From the NCBI GenBank assembly GCA_004299545.1, contig SCRB01000263.1, forward strand, positions 1-6,325: 6,325 bases of DNA, in the 5' to 3' direction. Shown in pieces: positions 1 to 6,325 of the stretch (the first letter of the stretch is position 1; the number at the start of each line of letters is the position of its first letter). The DNA is from Rhizobiaceae bacterium. GTDB lineage: Bacteria > Pseudomonadota > Alphaproteobacteria > Rhizobiales > Rhizobiaceae. The notes beneath the pieces are model-generated. The model was not told where the DNA came from and searched no databases. It saw only the letters and a program-made list of their open reading frames with translations. A program made the translations under genes and the position numbers.

Positions 1-43
1 GATTCAGTTGGGCAATAGCGATGGCAAGCGTGTCACGGGTCAT
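1..43 (-). CDS. nadE: NAD+ synthetase (glutamine-hydrolysing), N-terminal fragment
   Basis: Only the first 14 codons lie in the window; the gene runs off the left edge. The minus strand reads MTRDTLAIAIAQLN from an ATG at 43-41. The pattern 'xxIAxAQLN' is the first beta strand of nitrilase-fold (carbon-nitrogen hydrolase) domains, and AQLN in particular is typical of the glutaminase domain that opens glutamine-dependent NAD+ synthetase, which amidates deamido-NAD to NAD in the cytoplasm. A Shine-Dalgarno AGAGG (complement of 50-54) sits 6 bases before the ATG and supports the start. It lies downstream of the glycosylase gene on the same strand, with a palindromic repeat between them ending just before the ribosome binding site. 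With so few residues, another nitrilase-superfamily amidohydrolase is possible. Confidence 0.55.
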   Translation of the reverse strand, partial: MTRDTLAIAIAQLN

Positions 44-57
44 GCGCGACCTCTAAA

Positions 58-101
58 GCAATTCCGGCAAAAGTGCATAGCGGTTTTGCGTCCGGAATTG
101 C
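58..101. repeat. Short intergenic palindromic repeat (rhizobial type), copy 1
   Basis: Perfect 10-base arms GCAATTCCGG (58-67) and CCGGAATTGC (92-101) enclose a second pair CAAAA (68-72) and TTTTG (84-88), with a 3-base bulge CGT at 89-91 and an 11-base loop at 73-83. This would fold into a long near-continuous stem-loop in DNA or RNA on either strand. From memory of rhizobial genomes, elements with this arm and the core AAAACCG...CACTTTT occur many times between genes; I could not count copies here. It matches the element at 5783-5825 in design and in part in sequence, in the opposite orientation. Read on the minus strand it lies in the leader of the nadE-like gene, its last arm ending 3 bases before AGAGG. 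Confidence 0.7.
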
Positions 102-147
102 GTAAAAAGGGGCCCGGCGCGGGGCGGTCGCACTGGCAATTGCCGGC

Positions 148-879
148 TCACTCACCCCCACCCATGCGGGCTTTCAGCCTCTCCAGATCATAATTCTCGC
201 CAATCGACAGGGAGAGGATGCGGGAAAGATGCGTATAGGGCAGTCCGGTTTCGGCGACCCAGATATTCATCTGCATCTGGATCGCAGCGAGATCCTTCCT
301 GGAGGCGGGGTTTTCCCCGATTTCCAGCCCGGCATCGCGCAAGGCCAGCACCACGTCATGCGAGATGACGAAACCGTCCCAGCCGAGCCAGCGCAGGACA
401 TATTGGCCGGTATTGCCGCCAAGCCTGCTGCCGCCCTTGCCTAGAAACGCCATCAGCCCGACCTGATCGTCCTTCGGCCAGCCAGCGAGGAATTTGCCGA
501 AACCGCCATGCTCCTTCGAAACGCGCTCGACGAAGGCCGCATTTTCCCTCACCGCCCTGATCTTTTGCGGATTGCGCACGATGCGCCTGTCGGAGACGAG
601 ATCGTGCCAGAAATCCTCGGGCTGGAAGAGCAGGCGCCGGGGCTCAAAACCAAGGAAAGCCTCCTCGAAATCCGGCCATTTCTCCGCGATGACGCGCCAG
701 ACAAAGCCGGCGGCAAAGACACGCTCGGAAATGACGGACAGGACGCGATCGTCCGCCAGCTTCGCCACGGCGTCGTTGCCTTTAACGGTGGCAAGCAGCG
801 ATCGGAGGTTTTCTTCTCCACCCTTTCGGGACGCGGCGCGCTCATAAATGGTTTTGAACGCCTTCACCTGACCCTCCAT
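148..879 (-). CDS. tag: DNA-3-methyladenine glycosylase I family protein
   Basis: This 243-residue protein resembles the 3-methyladenine DNA glycosylase I family (TagI-like, COG2818/PF03352), which removes 3-methyladenine from alkylated DNA to start base excision repair. Visible family features are the segment AAGFVW at 56-61 followed by a KWPDFEEAFLGF block at 67-78 (compare QAGLSW...NYRxxFxxFDP in classical Tag), and IVRNPQKIRAVRENA at 100-114, close to the usual I(I/V)RNxxKIxAxxxNA. It continues with GSRLGG (150-155) and SHDVVLAL (173-180). Differences from E. coli Tag are clear: there is no cysteine anywhere, so the Cys/His zinc site that clamps the two ends of E. coli Tag is absent, and E52 is offset by about one residue from the expected active-site Glu. 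The ATG start at 879 is preceded by a modest GGAAAG motif. It is read divergently from the DUF1003 gene. Family assignment is good; substrate is inferred. Confidence 0.75.
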   Translation of the reverse strand: MEGQVKAFKTIYERAASRKGGEENLRSLLATVKGNDAVAKLADDRVLSVISERVFAAGFVWRVIAEKWPDFEEAFLGFEPRRLLFQPEDFWHDLVSDRRIVRNPQKIRAVRENAAFVERVSKEHGGFGKFLAGWPKDDQVGLMAFLGKGGSRLGGNTGQYVLRWLGWDGFVISHDVVLALRDAGLEIGENPASRKDLAAIQMQMNIWVAETGLPYTHLSRILSLSIGENYDLERLKARMGGGE

Positions 880-880
880 C

Positions 881-931
881 GCTTTCCAGCTTTCCGCCTT
901 CGCAAATAGGTTTTAGCACTGGCCGGAAAGC
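881..931. promoter_or_regulatory. Divergent spacer with repeated GCTTTCC motifs
   Basis: The 82-base spacer between the divergent glycosylase and DUF1003 starts carries GCTTTCC twice in tandem at an 8-base step (881-887 and 889-895) and an inverted copy at 924-931. The pair GCTTTCCG (889-896) and CGGAAAGC (924-931) is a perfect 8-base inverted repeat with 27 bases between. This could be a binding site serving both promoters, or a leader hairpin upstream of the glycosylase gene. No good -35/-10 pair stands out on either strand. The copy at 881-887 overlaps the weak ribosome binding site of the glycosylase gene, so chance is a real alternative. Confidence 0.3.
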
Positions 932-961
932 AAGCCGTGACACATCGGATGGAGTCGGACA

Positions 962-1525
962 ATGCACAAGACCATCGGCGAACTTGCGATGCACATGCTG
1001 CAGAAGCGGCTGGAATCGCTGGGCGAGCGCGAAAGACGGGTGCTGGAGAGCACTATCGAGCGCAGGCCGATCTCAAAGAATTCCAACAAGGCTTTCGACA
1101 AGCAGCTCACCTTCGGCGGCAGGCTGGCCGATTCGATCGCTCGTATCGGCGGCTCGTGGCGTTTCATTATTTCCTTCCTGATCTTTCTTCTGCTCTGGAC
1201 CGTTGGCAATACCATCCTCCTGCGGCATGCCGCGTTCGACCCCTATCCCTACATCTTCCTCAACCTGGTGCTTTCCATGCTGGCGGCGATCCAGGCACCG
1301 GTCATCATGATGTCGCAGAACAGGCAGGCGGAGCATGACCGCATCGATGCCGAGCACGATTATGAAGTCAATCTGAAGGCGGAGATCGAGATCATGGCGC
1401 TGCATGAGAAACTCGATACCATGCGCACCCAGGAGATCACGGTCATTCTGGAACGGATAGAGGCGCTTGCCGGCCGGATGGAGACATTCGAACGTGCCGC
1501 AGTGTCGCGCACCACGAAACCGTGA
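962..1525 (+). CDS. DUF1003 domain membrane protein
   Basis: This 187-residue protein belongs to the DUF1003 family (PF06210), a widespread bacterial membrane protein family of unknown function. A charged N-terminal region (about 1-62, with ESLGERERRVLES at 18-30) leads into a first membrane helix at about 66-88. The family signature FDPYPYIFLNLVLS follows at 92-105. A second membrane helix spans about 98-118 and ends in MMSQNRQ (116-122), a hallmark of the family. The rest (about 122-180) is a charged, probably coiled-coil tail containing DYEVNLKAEIEIMALHEKLD (133-152), also typical. Both ends probably face the cytoplasm. The ATG is chosen because GGAG lies 8 bases upstream (951-954) and the family motifs are complete. 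It converges on dgkA with only 28 bases between stops. No function can be assigned from context. Confidence 0.9.
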   Translation: MHKTIGELAMHMLQKRLESLGERERRVLESTIERRPISKNSNKAFDKQLTFGGRLADSIARIGGSWRFIISFLIFLLLWTVGNTILLRHAAFDPYPYIFLNLVLSMLAAIQAPVIMMSQNRQAEHDRIDAEHDYEVNLKAEIEIMALHEKLDTMRTQEITVILERIEALAGRMETFERAAVSRTTKP

Positions 1526-1540
1526 CCGGCTGGATGCCGG
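1526..1540. terminator. Weak hairpin between convergent genes
   Basis: Immediately after the DUF1003 stop codon, CCGGC (1526-1530) and GCCGG (1536-1540) form a 5-base GC stem around the loop TGGAT. On the plus strand CCTGTTT follows, a poor U tract; on the minus strand it lies 13 bases past the dgkA stop. It may help end transcription from both sides, but it is short and lacks a run of T on either side. Confidence 0.35.
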
Positions 1541-1553
1541 CCTGTTTCACGCT

Positions 1554-1913
1554 TCAAAGCGGTGTTCCGGCAATTCGTTCAATCAGGGCGAGCAGCCAGA
1601 CTCCCCCCGCCAGGATAATCGCCAGCAGCACGGCGAGCGAGCCGCAATCCTTGGCGAGCCGGATGTTGTCATTGAATTCCCGCGAGATCGCGTTGCACGC
1701 GGCTTCGATGCCGGTGTTGAGCACCTCGACCAGAAGGAGAACGACCGCGACCGCGACGAGAAGAACATAACCGGCCCAGCTCAGCGCGACGAACCAGCCC
1801 GCGACGATGGCGATGACGAGCAGCGCGACTTCCTGCCGAAATGCCGTTTCGTTGCGGAACAGAAACCGTCCGGCCCGCATCGAATTCAGGAAAGCGCTGA
1901 CGAGCCGCTTCAT
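1554..1913 (-). CDS. dgkA: Diacylglycerol kinase (prokaryotic DgkA family)
   Basis: This 119-residue integral membrane enzyme phosphorylates diacylglycerol with ATP to give phosphatidic acid, returning lipid to phospholipid synthesis. Its length matches the family (E. coli 122). The N-terminal amphipathic segment contains RNETAFRQE (20-28), close to E. coli RNEAAFRQE. Three hydrophobic helices lie at about 29-45, 47-66 and 92-111. The active-site segment VEVLNTGIE (62-70) supplies E63, N66 and E70, and RLAKDCGSLAVLLA (85-98) supplies K88 and D89; these align with E. coli E69, N72, E76, K94 and D95, so all key residues are kept. The ATG is preceded by GAGGGGA at a suitable distance. In rhizobia, DgkA is known to recycle diacylglycerol released when phosphoglycerol is transferred to periplasmic cyclic glucans and when betaine lipids are made; whether that holds here is inferred. 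Confidence 0.95.
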   Translation of the reverse strand: MKRLVSAFLNSMRAGRFLFRNETAFRQEVALLVIAIVAGWFVALSWAGYVLLVAVAVVLLLVEVLNTGIEAACNAISREFNDNIRLAKDCGSLAVLLAIILAGGVWLLALIERIAGTPL

Positions 1914-1937
1914 GCCACTTTCCCCTCATCGCCTTCA

Positions 1938-1978
1938 CCGGCTTGCCTCGCCTCTGGTATCCGGCAAACCGGCTTACC
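1938..1978. other. Inverted repeat in the dgkA leader
   Basis: CCGGCTTGCC (1938-1947) is matched by GGCAAACCGG (1963-1972), an inverted repeat with one mismatch (a G:U pair if read as minus-strand RNA) and 15 bases between. A further direct copy, CCGGCTTACC, overlaps at 1969-1978, so the middle unit could pair with either neighbour. The structure sits 24 bases or more upstream of the dgkA ATG on the minus strand, within its likely leader. It may be an RNA fold or a protein site; no function is known. Confidence 0.35.
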
Positions 1979-1988
1979 ATATGAACGT

Positions 1989-2018
1989 AAGATAAACAGG
2001 TTCGCCAGCGGTCGTTAA
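1989..2018 (-). promoter_or_regulatory. Candidate dgkA promoter
   Basis: On the minus strand TTAACG (complement of 2013-2018) and TATCTT (complement of 1989-1994) lie 18 bases apart, each matching four of six bases of the sigma-70-type -35 and -10 consensus. Transcription would begin about 70 bases upstream of the dgkA start, so the inverted repeats at 1938-1978 would be in the leader. The match is modest and untested. Confidence 0.25.
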
Positions 2019-2044
2019 GGGGCGGTTTGCCAAACAAAGGATGA

Positions 2045-2063
2045 GAGCAAACACTCTTTGCTC
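2045..2063. other. Perfect inverted repeat upstream of the small membrane protein gene
   Basis: GAGCAAA (2045-2051) and TTTGCTC (2057-2063) are perfect 7-base arms around the 5-base loop CACTC, 57 bases before the start of the 44-residue gene. A smaller palindrome GTTTG-C-CAAAC lies at 2025-2035. Either an operator in the shared dgkA/small-gene spacer or a leader hairpin would fit. No T run follows, so it is not an obvious terminator, and I see no convincing plus-strand promoter hexamers around it. Confidence 0.35.
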
Positions 2064-2120
2064 CGCGACGATGAAACAAAACGAGCCTGCATTCGTTGAA
2101 GTGGCAAGGAGAACGCAACA

Positions 2121-2255
2121 ATGCTGATCTTCATGTTTGCAACTGCCATGACACTGGCGATGCTGATCGCCACCGTTTTCGCCCTTCATCAGGAAGCACA
2201 GCGCTCTCGCGTCCAAATCCGCAAGAACCAGCCCAACAAGTTTATTTTCAGGTAA
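2121..2255 (+). CDS. Small single-pass membrane protein, 44 residues
   Basis: I do not recognise this gene as a named family. The reading frame begins MLIFMFATAMTLAMLIATVF and encodes 44 residues, with one hydrophobic helix at about 2-22 and a basic hydrophilic tail rich in Q, R, K and N ending NKFIFR. By the positive-inside rule the C-terminal tail would be cytoplasmic. A near-ideal Shine-Dalgarno AAGGAGA (2106-2112) lies 8 bases before the ATG, which is the main reason for calling it. A perfect 10-base hairpin begins 8 bases after the TAA, so the gene looks like a complete one-gene unit between divergent dgkA and convergent gyrA. A cleavable signal peptide is less likely because no positively charged N-terminus precedes the hydrophobic stretch. 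It could be a small membrane regulator or accessory subunit; nothing in the context tells which. Confidence 0.65.
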   Translation: MLIFMFATAMTLAMLIATVFALHQEAQRSRVQIRKNQPNKFIFR

Positions 2256-2262
2256 CATGCGT

Positions 2263-2290
2263 GCCCGCAAGCATCGGCTTGCGGGCTATT
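2263..2290 (+). terminator. Hairpin terminator after the small membrane protein gene
   Basis: GCCCGCAAGC (2263-2272) and GCTTGCGGGC (2277-2286) form a perfect 10-base stem with the 4-base loop ATCG, followed by TATT. The U tract is weak, but the stem is strong and correctly placed 8 bases after the TAA. It also lies 33 bases beyond the gyrA stop on the other strand, so it may end both transcripts. Confidence 0.65.
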
Positions 2291-2293
2291 GCC

Positions 2294-2318
2294 GGTGTGC
2301 CTCATCAGGTGTGCCTCA

Positions 2319-2321
<3 letters not shown>
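2294..2321. repeat. 14-base tandem duplication at the gyrA stop codon
   Basis: GGTGTGCCTCATCA occurs twice in direct tandem (2294-2307 and 2308-2321), followed by two further bases of the unit. The second copy contains the gyrA stop codon (complement of 2319-2321), which gives consecutive TGA TGA codons on the minus strand, and the same pair of stops appears again in the first copy. It looks like a recent replication-slippage duplication just past the end of the coding region. Confidence 0.85.
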
Positions 2322-5123
<2,802 letters not shown>

Positions 5124-5143
5124 ATGAGGTCACAATCAGGATT

Positions 5144-5159
5144 GGGAATCACTATTCCC
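5144..5159. promoter_or_regulatory. Inverted repeat at the presumed gyrA transcription start
   Basis: GGGAAT (5144-5149) and ATTCCC (5154-5159) are perfect 6-base arms around the 4-base loop CACT. The repeat lies directly downstream of the proposed -10 box, over the expected start site and 20 bases before the TTG start codon. It could be an operator or a short leader hairpin affecting translation from the weak start. Confidence 0.4.
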
Positions 5160-5160
5160 T

Positions 5161-5188
5161 TATATAGGAAAAGGCCGTGAAAAACCAA
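5161..5188 (-). promoter_or_regulatory. Likely gyrA promoter with flanking inverted repeat
   Basis: On the minus strand TTGGTT (complement of 5183-5188) and TATATA (complement of 5161-5166) are separated by 16 bases, in a notably AT-rich stretch of otherwise GC-rich DNA. This would give a leader of roughly 30 bases. An 8-base perfect inverted repeat, GTGAAAAA (5177-5184) and TTTTTCAC (5200-5207), has its left arm overlapping the -35 box, with arm centres about 23 bases, or two helical turns, apart. A second pairing, AAAAGGC (5169-5175) with GCCTTTT (5197-5203), overlaps it and excludes it. The hexamers are reasonable; the regulatory reading is inference. Confidence 0.45.
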
Positions 5189-5369
5189 TAATTACAGCCT
5201 TTTTCACCATCTATTTTCGACGAGAATTCAATTGGATAGGAGCTTTTTTTCAGTAACGGGCGGGAGGCGGCCCACCGCTCTGCCTTCAAGGCATGGACAA
5301 TCGCCACCGAAATGCCGGAAAATACCCTGCCCGATACGGGTGGCCATACCAGGAGCAGCGGAGAAAACC

Positions 5370-5780
5370 ATGTTCGACCATATCTCGATAGGTGTCTCCG
5401 ACCTCGCCCGTTCGAAGCGATTTTACGACGCGGCGTTGGCTCCGCTCGGCTACGAATGCCTGAGGGAAAGGGAGACATTGCTCGGCTATGGCCGCGCGCA
5501 TATCGGCCTGTGGCTCCTCGCAACCGACCAGCCGGTCCAGGCCGACCCGAAATCCGGCCTGCATTTCTGCTTCGCGGCGCCAAATGTCAGGAGCGTCGGC
5601 GAATTCTATGCGGCGGCGCTCGCCAATGGCGGCCAGGACAATGGCGCACCGGGTCAGCGCTTCGAATATGCGCCCGATTATTACGCTGCCTATGTTCTGG
5701 ATCCCGATGGCTATCGGCTGGAAGCCTACACGGTGGACGAGGAAGCGGAAAATCCCAGGAGCCTTCATTTCGACGATTAG
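5370..5780 (+). CDS. VOC superfamily (glyoxalase/dioxygenase fold) protein
   Basis: This 136-residue protein belongs to the vicinal oxygen chelate superfamily (glyoxalase I, extradiol dioxygenase, fosfomycin-resistance fold), single-module type of usual length. It opens MFDHISIGVSDLARSKRFYD, the standard first beta-alpha unit with metal-ligand His4. It has a second-half strand GLHFCFAAPN (63-72) with His65, and the closing motif YVLDPDGYRLEAY (108-120) with Glu118. His4, His65 and Glu118 are the positions usually used to bind a divalent metal. Substrate cannot be told from sequence; a lyase, isomerase or dioxygenase role is equally possible. The ATG is supported by GGAG (5360-5363) six bases upstream and by the family's normal N-terminus; the frame is open further upstream to a TTG near 5232 but that extension has no ribosome binding site and no family similarity. 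It is divergent from gyrA and convergent with riboflavin synthase, so probably monocistronic. Confidence 0.88.
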   Translation: MFDHISIGVSDLARSKRFYDAALAPLGYECLRERETLLGYGRAHIGLWLLATDQPVQADPKSGLHFCFAAPNVRSVGEFYAAALANGGQDNGAPGQRFEYAPDYYAAYVLDPDGYRLEAYTVDEEAENPRSLHFDD

Positions 5781-5782
5781 AC

Positions 5783-5825
5783 CATGATCTTTTCGGAAAA
5801 CCGGCATCCACTTTTCCGGATCATG
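5783..5825. repeat. Short intergenic palindromic repeat (rhizobial type), copy 2
   Basis: CATGATC (5783-5789) pairs with GATCATG (5819-5825), and CGGAAAA (5794-5800) with TTTTCCG (5812-5818), leaving a 4-base TTTT bulge on the left (5790-5793) and an 11-base loop (5801-5811). It fills most of the 56-base gap between the convergent VOC and riboflavin synthase stops and could terminate either transcript, although no long T run follows. The arms and AAAACCGG core look like a very common rhizobial intergenic palindrome, recalled from general knowledge. Its loop matches 8 of 11 bases of the reverse complement of the loop in the element at 58-101. Confidence 0.75.
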
Positions 5826-5836
5826 CTTTAAAATCG

Positions 5837-6325
5837 TCAGGAATCCCCTGCTTCCGCCAACCGCGCCGCATAGCGCGCCATCGTATCGATCTCCAGATTG
5901 ACGCGGTCGCGCGGCTGCCGGTCTCCCCATGTGGTCACGGCAAGGGAATGGTGGATGAGAAGCACGTCGAAGCGGTTGCCGTCGACCTTGTTGACGGTGA
6001 GCGATGTTCCGTCGAGCGCGACGGAGCCTTTTGGCGCGATGAATTTCGCAAATTCGGCCGGCGCTTCCAGCGTGAAACGCACCGCCTCGCCCTCGTCTTC
6101 CCGCGCAACGACGACGACGGTGCCGTCGACATGGCCGGAGACGATGTGGCCGCCCAGTTCATCGCCGATCCTGAGCGCGCGCTCCAGATTGATACGCCGC
6201 CCTGCCCGCCATTCGGCAAGGGTGGTCAGCCGCAGCGCCTCTTCCCATGCCTCGACGTCGAACCAGCGCCGGTTCGAACCCTTTTCAGGCAATTCCACCA
6301 CGGTCAGGCACACACCGCCGCAGGA
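5837..6325 (-). CDS. ribE: Riboflavin synthase, alpha chain (5' end cut by the window)
   Basis: The enzyme converts two molecules of 6,7-dimethyl-8-ribityllumazine into riboflavin and a pyrimidine by-product, the last step of riboflavin synthesis, as a cytoplasmic homotrimer. The visible 162 codons begin at SCGGVCLTVV (the family's conserved SxxCxGxCLTVV block near residue 40-50), so roughly 40 N-terminal residues, including the usual MFTG(I/V)V start, lie beyond the right edge. A GTG at 6313 is an internal Val, not a start. The second lumazine-binding domain is clear: GGHIVSGHVDGTVVV, FAKFIAPKGSVALDGTSLTVN, and the C-terminal helix DTMARYAARL, ending at TGA 5837-5839. In related genomes the gene usually follows ribD in a riboflavin operon, which would lie upstream beyond the window. 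No ribH follows directly; the next gene is the convergent VOC gene. The symbol is ribC in some naming schemes. Confidence 0.93.
   Translation of the reverse strand, partial: SCGGVCLTVVELPEKGSNRRWFDVEAWEEALRLTTLAEWRAGRRINLERALRIGDELGGHIVSGHVDGTVVVVAREDEGEAVRFTLEAPAEFAKFIAPKGSVALDGTSLTVNKVDGNRFDVLLIHHSLAVTTWGDRQPRDRVNLEIDTMARYAARLAEAGDS

Noticed and set aside
104..125. Possible terminator after the glycosylase gene (GC-rich stem 112-125 followed on the minus strand by five T at 108-104)
   Set aside because: Only four clean base pairs form and three bases separate the stem from the T run; the 10-base palindrome GGCAATTGCC at 135-144 has no T run either.
937..1338. Plus-strand open frames overlapping the DUF1003 gene in other frames
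   Set aside because: The DUF1003 frame explains the region fully, and the alternatives have low-complexity Arg/His-rich translations.
1669..2121. Minus-strand frame overlapping dgkA and its leader
   Set aside because: It is out of frame with dgkA, whose catalytic residues are all present; the translation shows no recognisable motif.
5281..5293. Palindrome TGCCTT-C-AAGGCA and nearby CCCG-ATA-CGGG (5330-5340) upstream of the VOC gene
   Set aside because: Both are short and isolated, and no promoter hexamers could be placed beside them, so chance is the simpler explanation in GC-rich DNA.
5232..5369. N-terminal extension of the VOC protein from a TTG at 5232
   Set aside because: No ribosome binding site precedes the TTG, the extension is Arg/Pro-rich and unlike the family, and the ATG at 5370 has GGAG at a good distance.
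5286..5930. Minus-strand open frame of 214 codons opposite the VOC gene
   Set aside because: It is antisense to a gene with clear VOC motifs and overlaps the end of riboflavin synthase.

Overview
The window looks like ordinary chromosomal DNA from an alphaproteobacterium of the order Rhizobiales, most likely Rhizobiaceae (Rhizobium/Agrobacterium/Sinorhizobium-like). The evidence is the GC-rich codon use, a DNA gyrase A protein of alphaproteobacterial type (long C-terminal domain with an extra insertion, Ala at the quinolone position), a DUF1003 membrane protein, and two short intergenic palindromes that resemble the abundant rhizobial intergenic repeats. No phage, transposase, CRISPR, tRNA or rRNA was seen.

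Layout from left to right: the first 14 codons of a minus-strand gene that looks like glutamine-dependent NAD+ synthetase (1-43); a palindromic repeat (58-101); a minus-strand DNA-3-methyladenine glycosylase I-like gene (148-879); a divergent 82-base spacer with repeated GCTTTCC motifs; a plus-strand DUF1003 membrane protein (962-1525); a convergent minus-strand diacylglycerol kinase dgkA (1554-1913); a 207-base divergent spacer rich in inverted repeats; an unlisted plus-strand small protein gene of 44 residues with a strong ribosome binding site and its own hairpin terminator (2121-2286); a 14-base tandem duplication at the gyrA stop; minus-strand gyrA (2319-5123, TTG start); a 246-base divergent spacer with the likely gyrA promoter and two inverted repeats; a plus-strand VOC/glyoxalase-fold protein (5370-5780); a second copy of the palindromic repeat family; and the C-terminal three quarters of a minus-strand riboflavin synthase alpha chain (5837-6325, running off the window).

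Apart from the two leftmost minus-strand genes, neighbours alternate in strand, so nearly every gene appears to be its own transcription unit with a divergent promoter region on one side and a convergent end on the other. The functions are housekeeping and unconnected: NAD and riboflavin biosynthesis, alkylation repair, lipid recycling, DNA topology. The parts least explained by known families are the 44-residue membrane protein, the paired palindromic elements, the repeats around the gyrA promoter, and the cysteine-free glycosylase. I found no convincing new multi-gene system.
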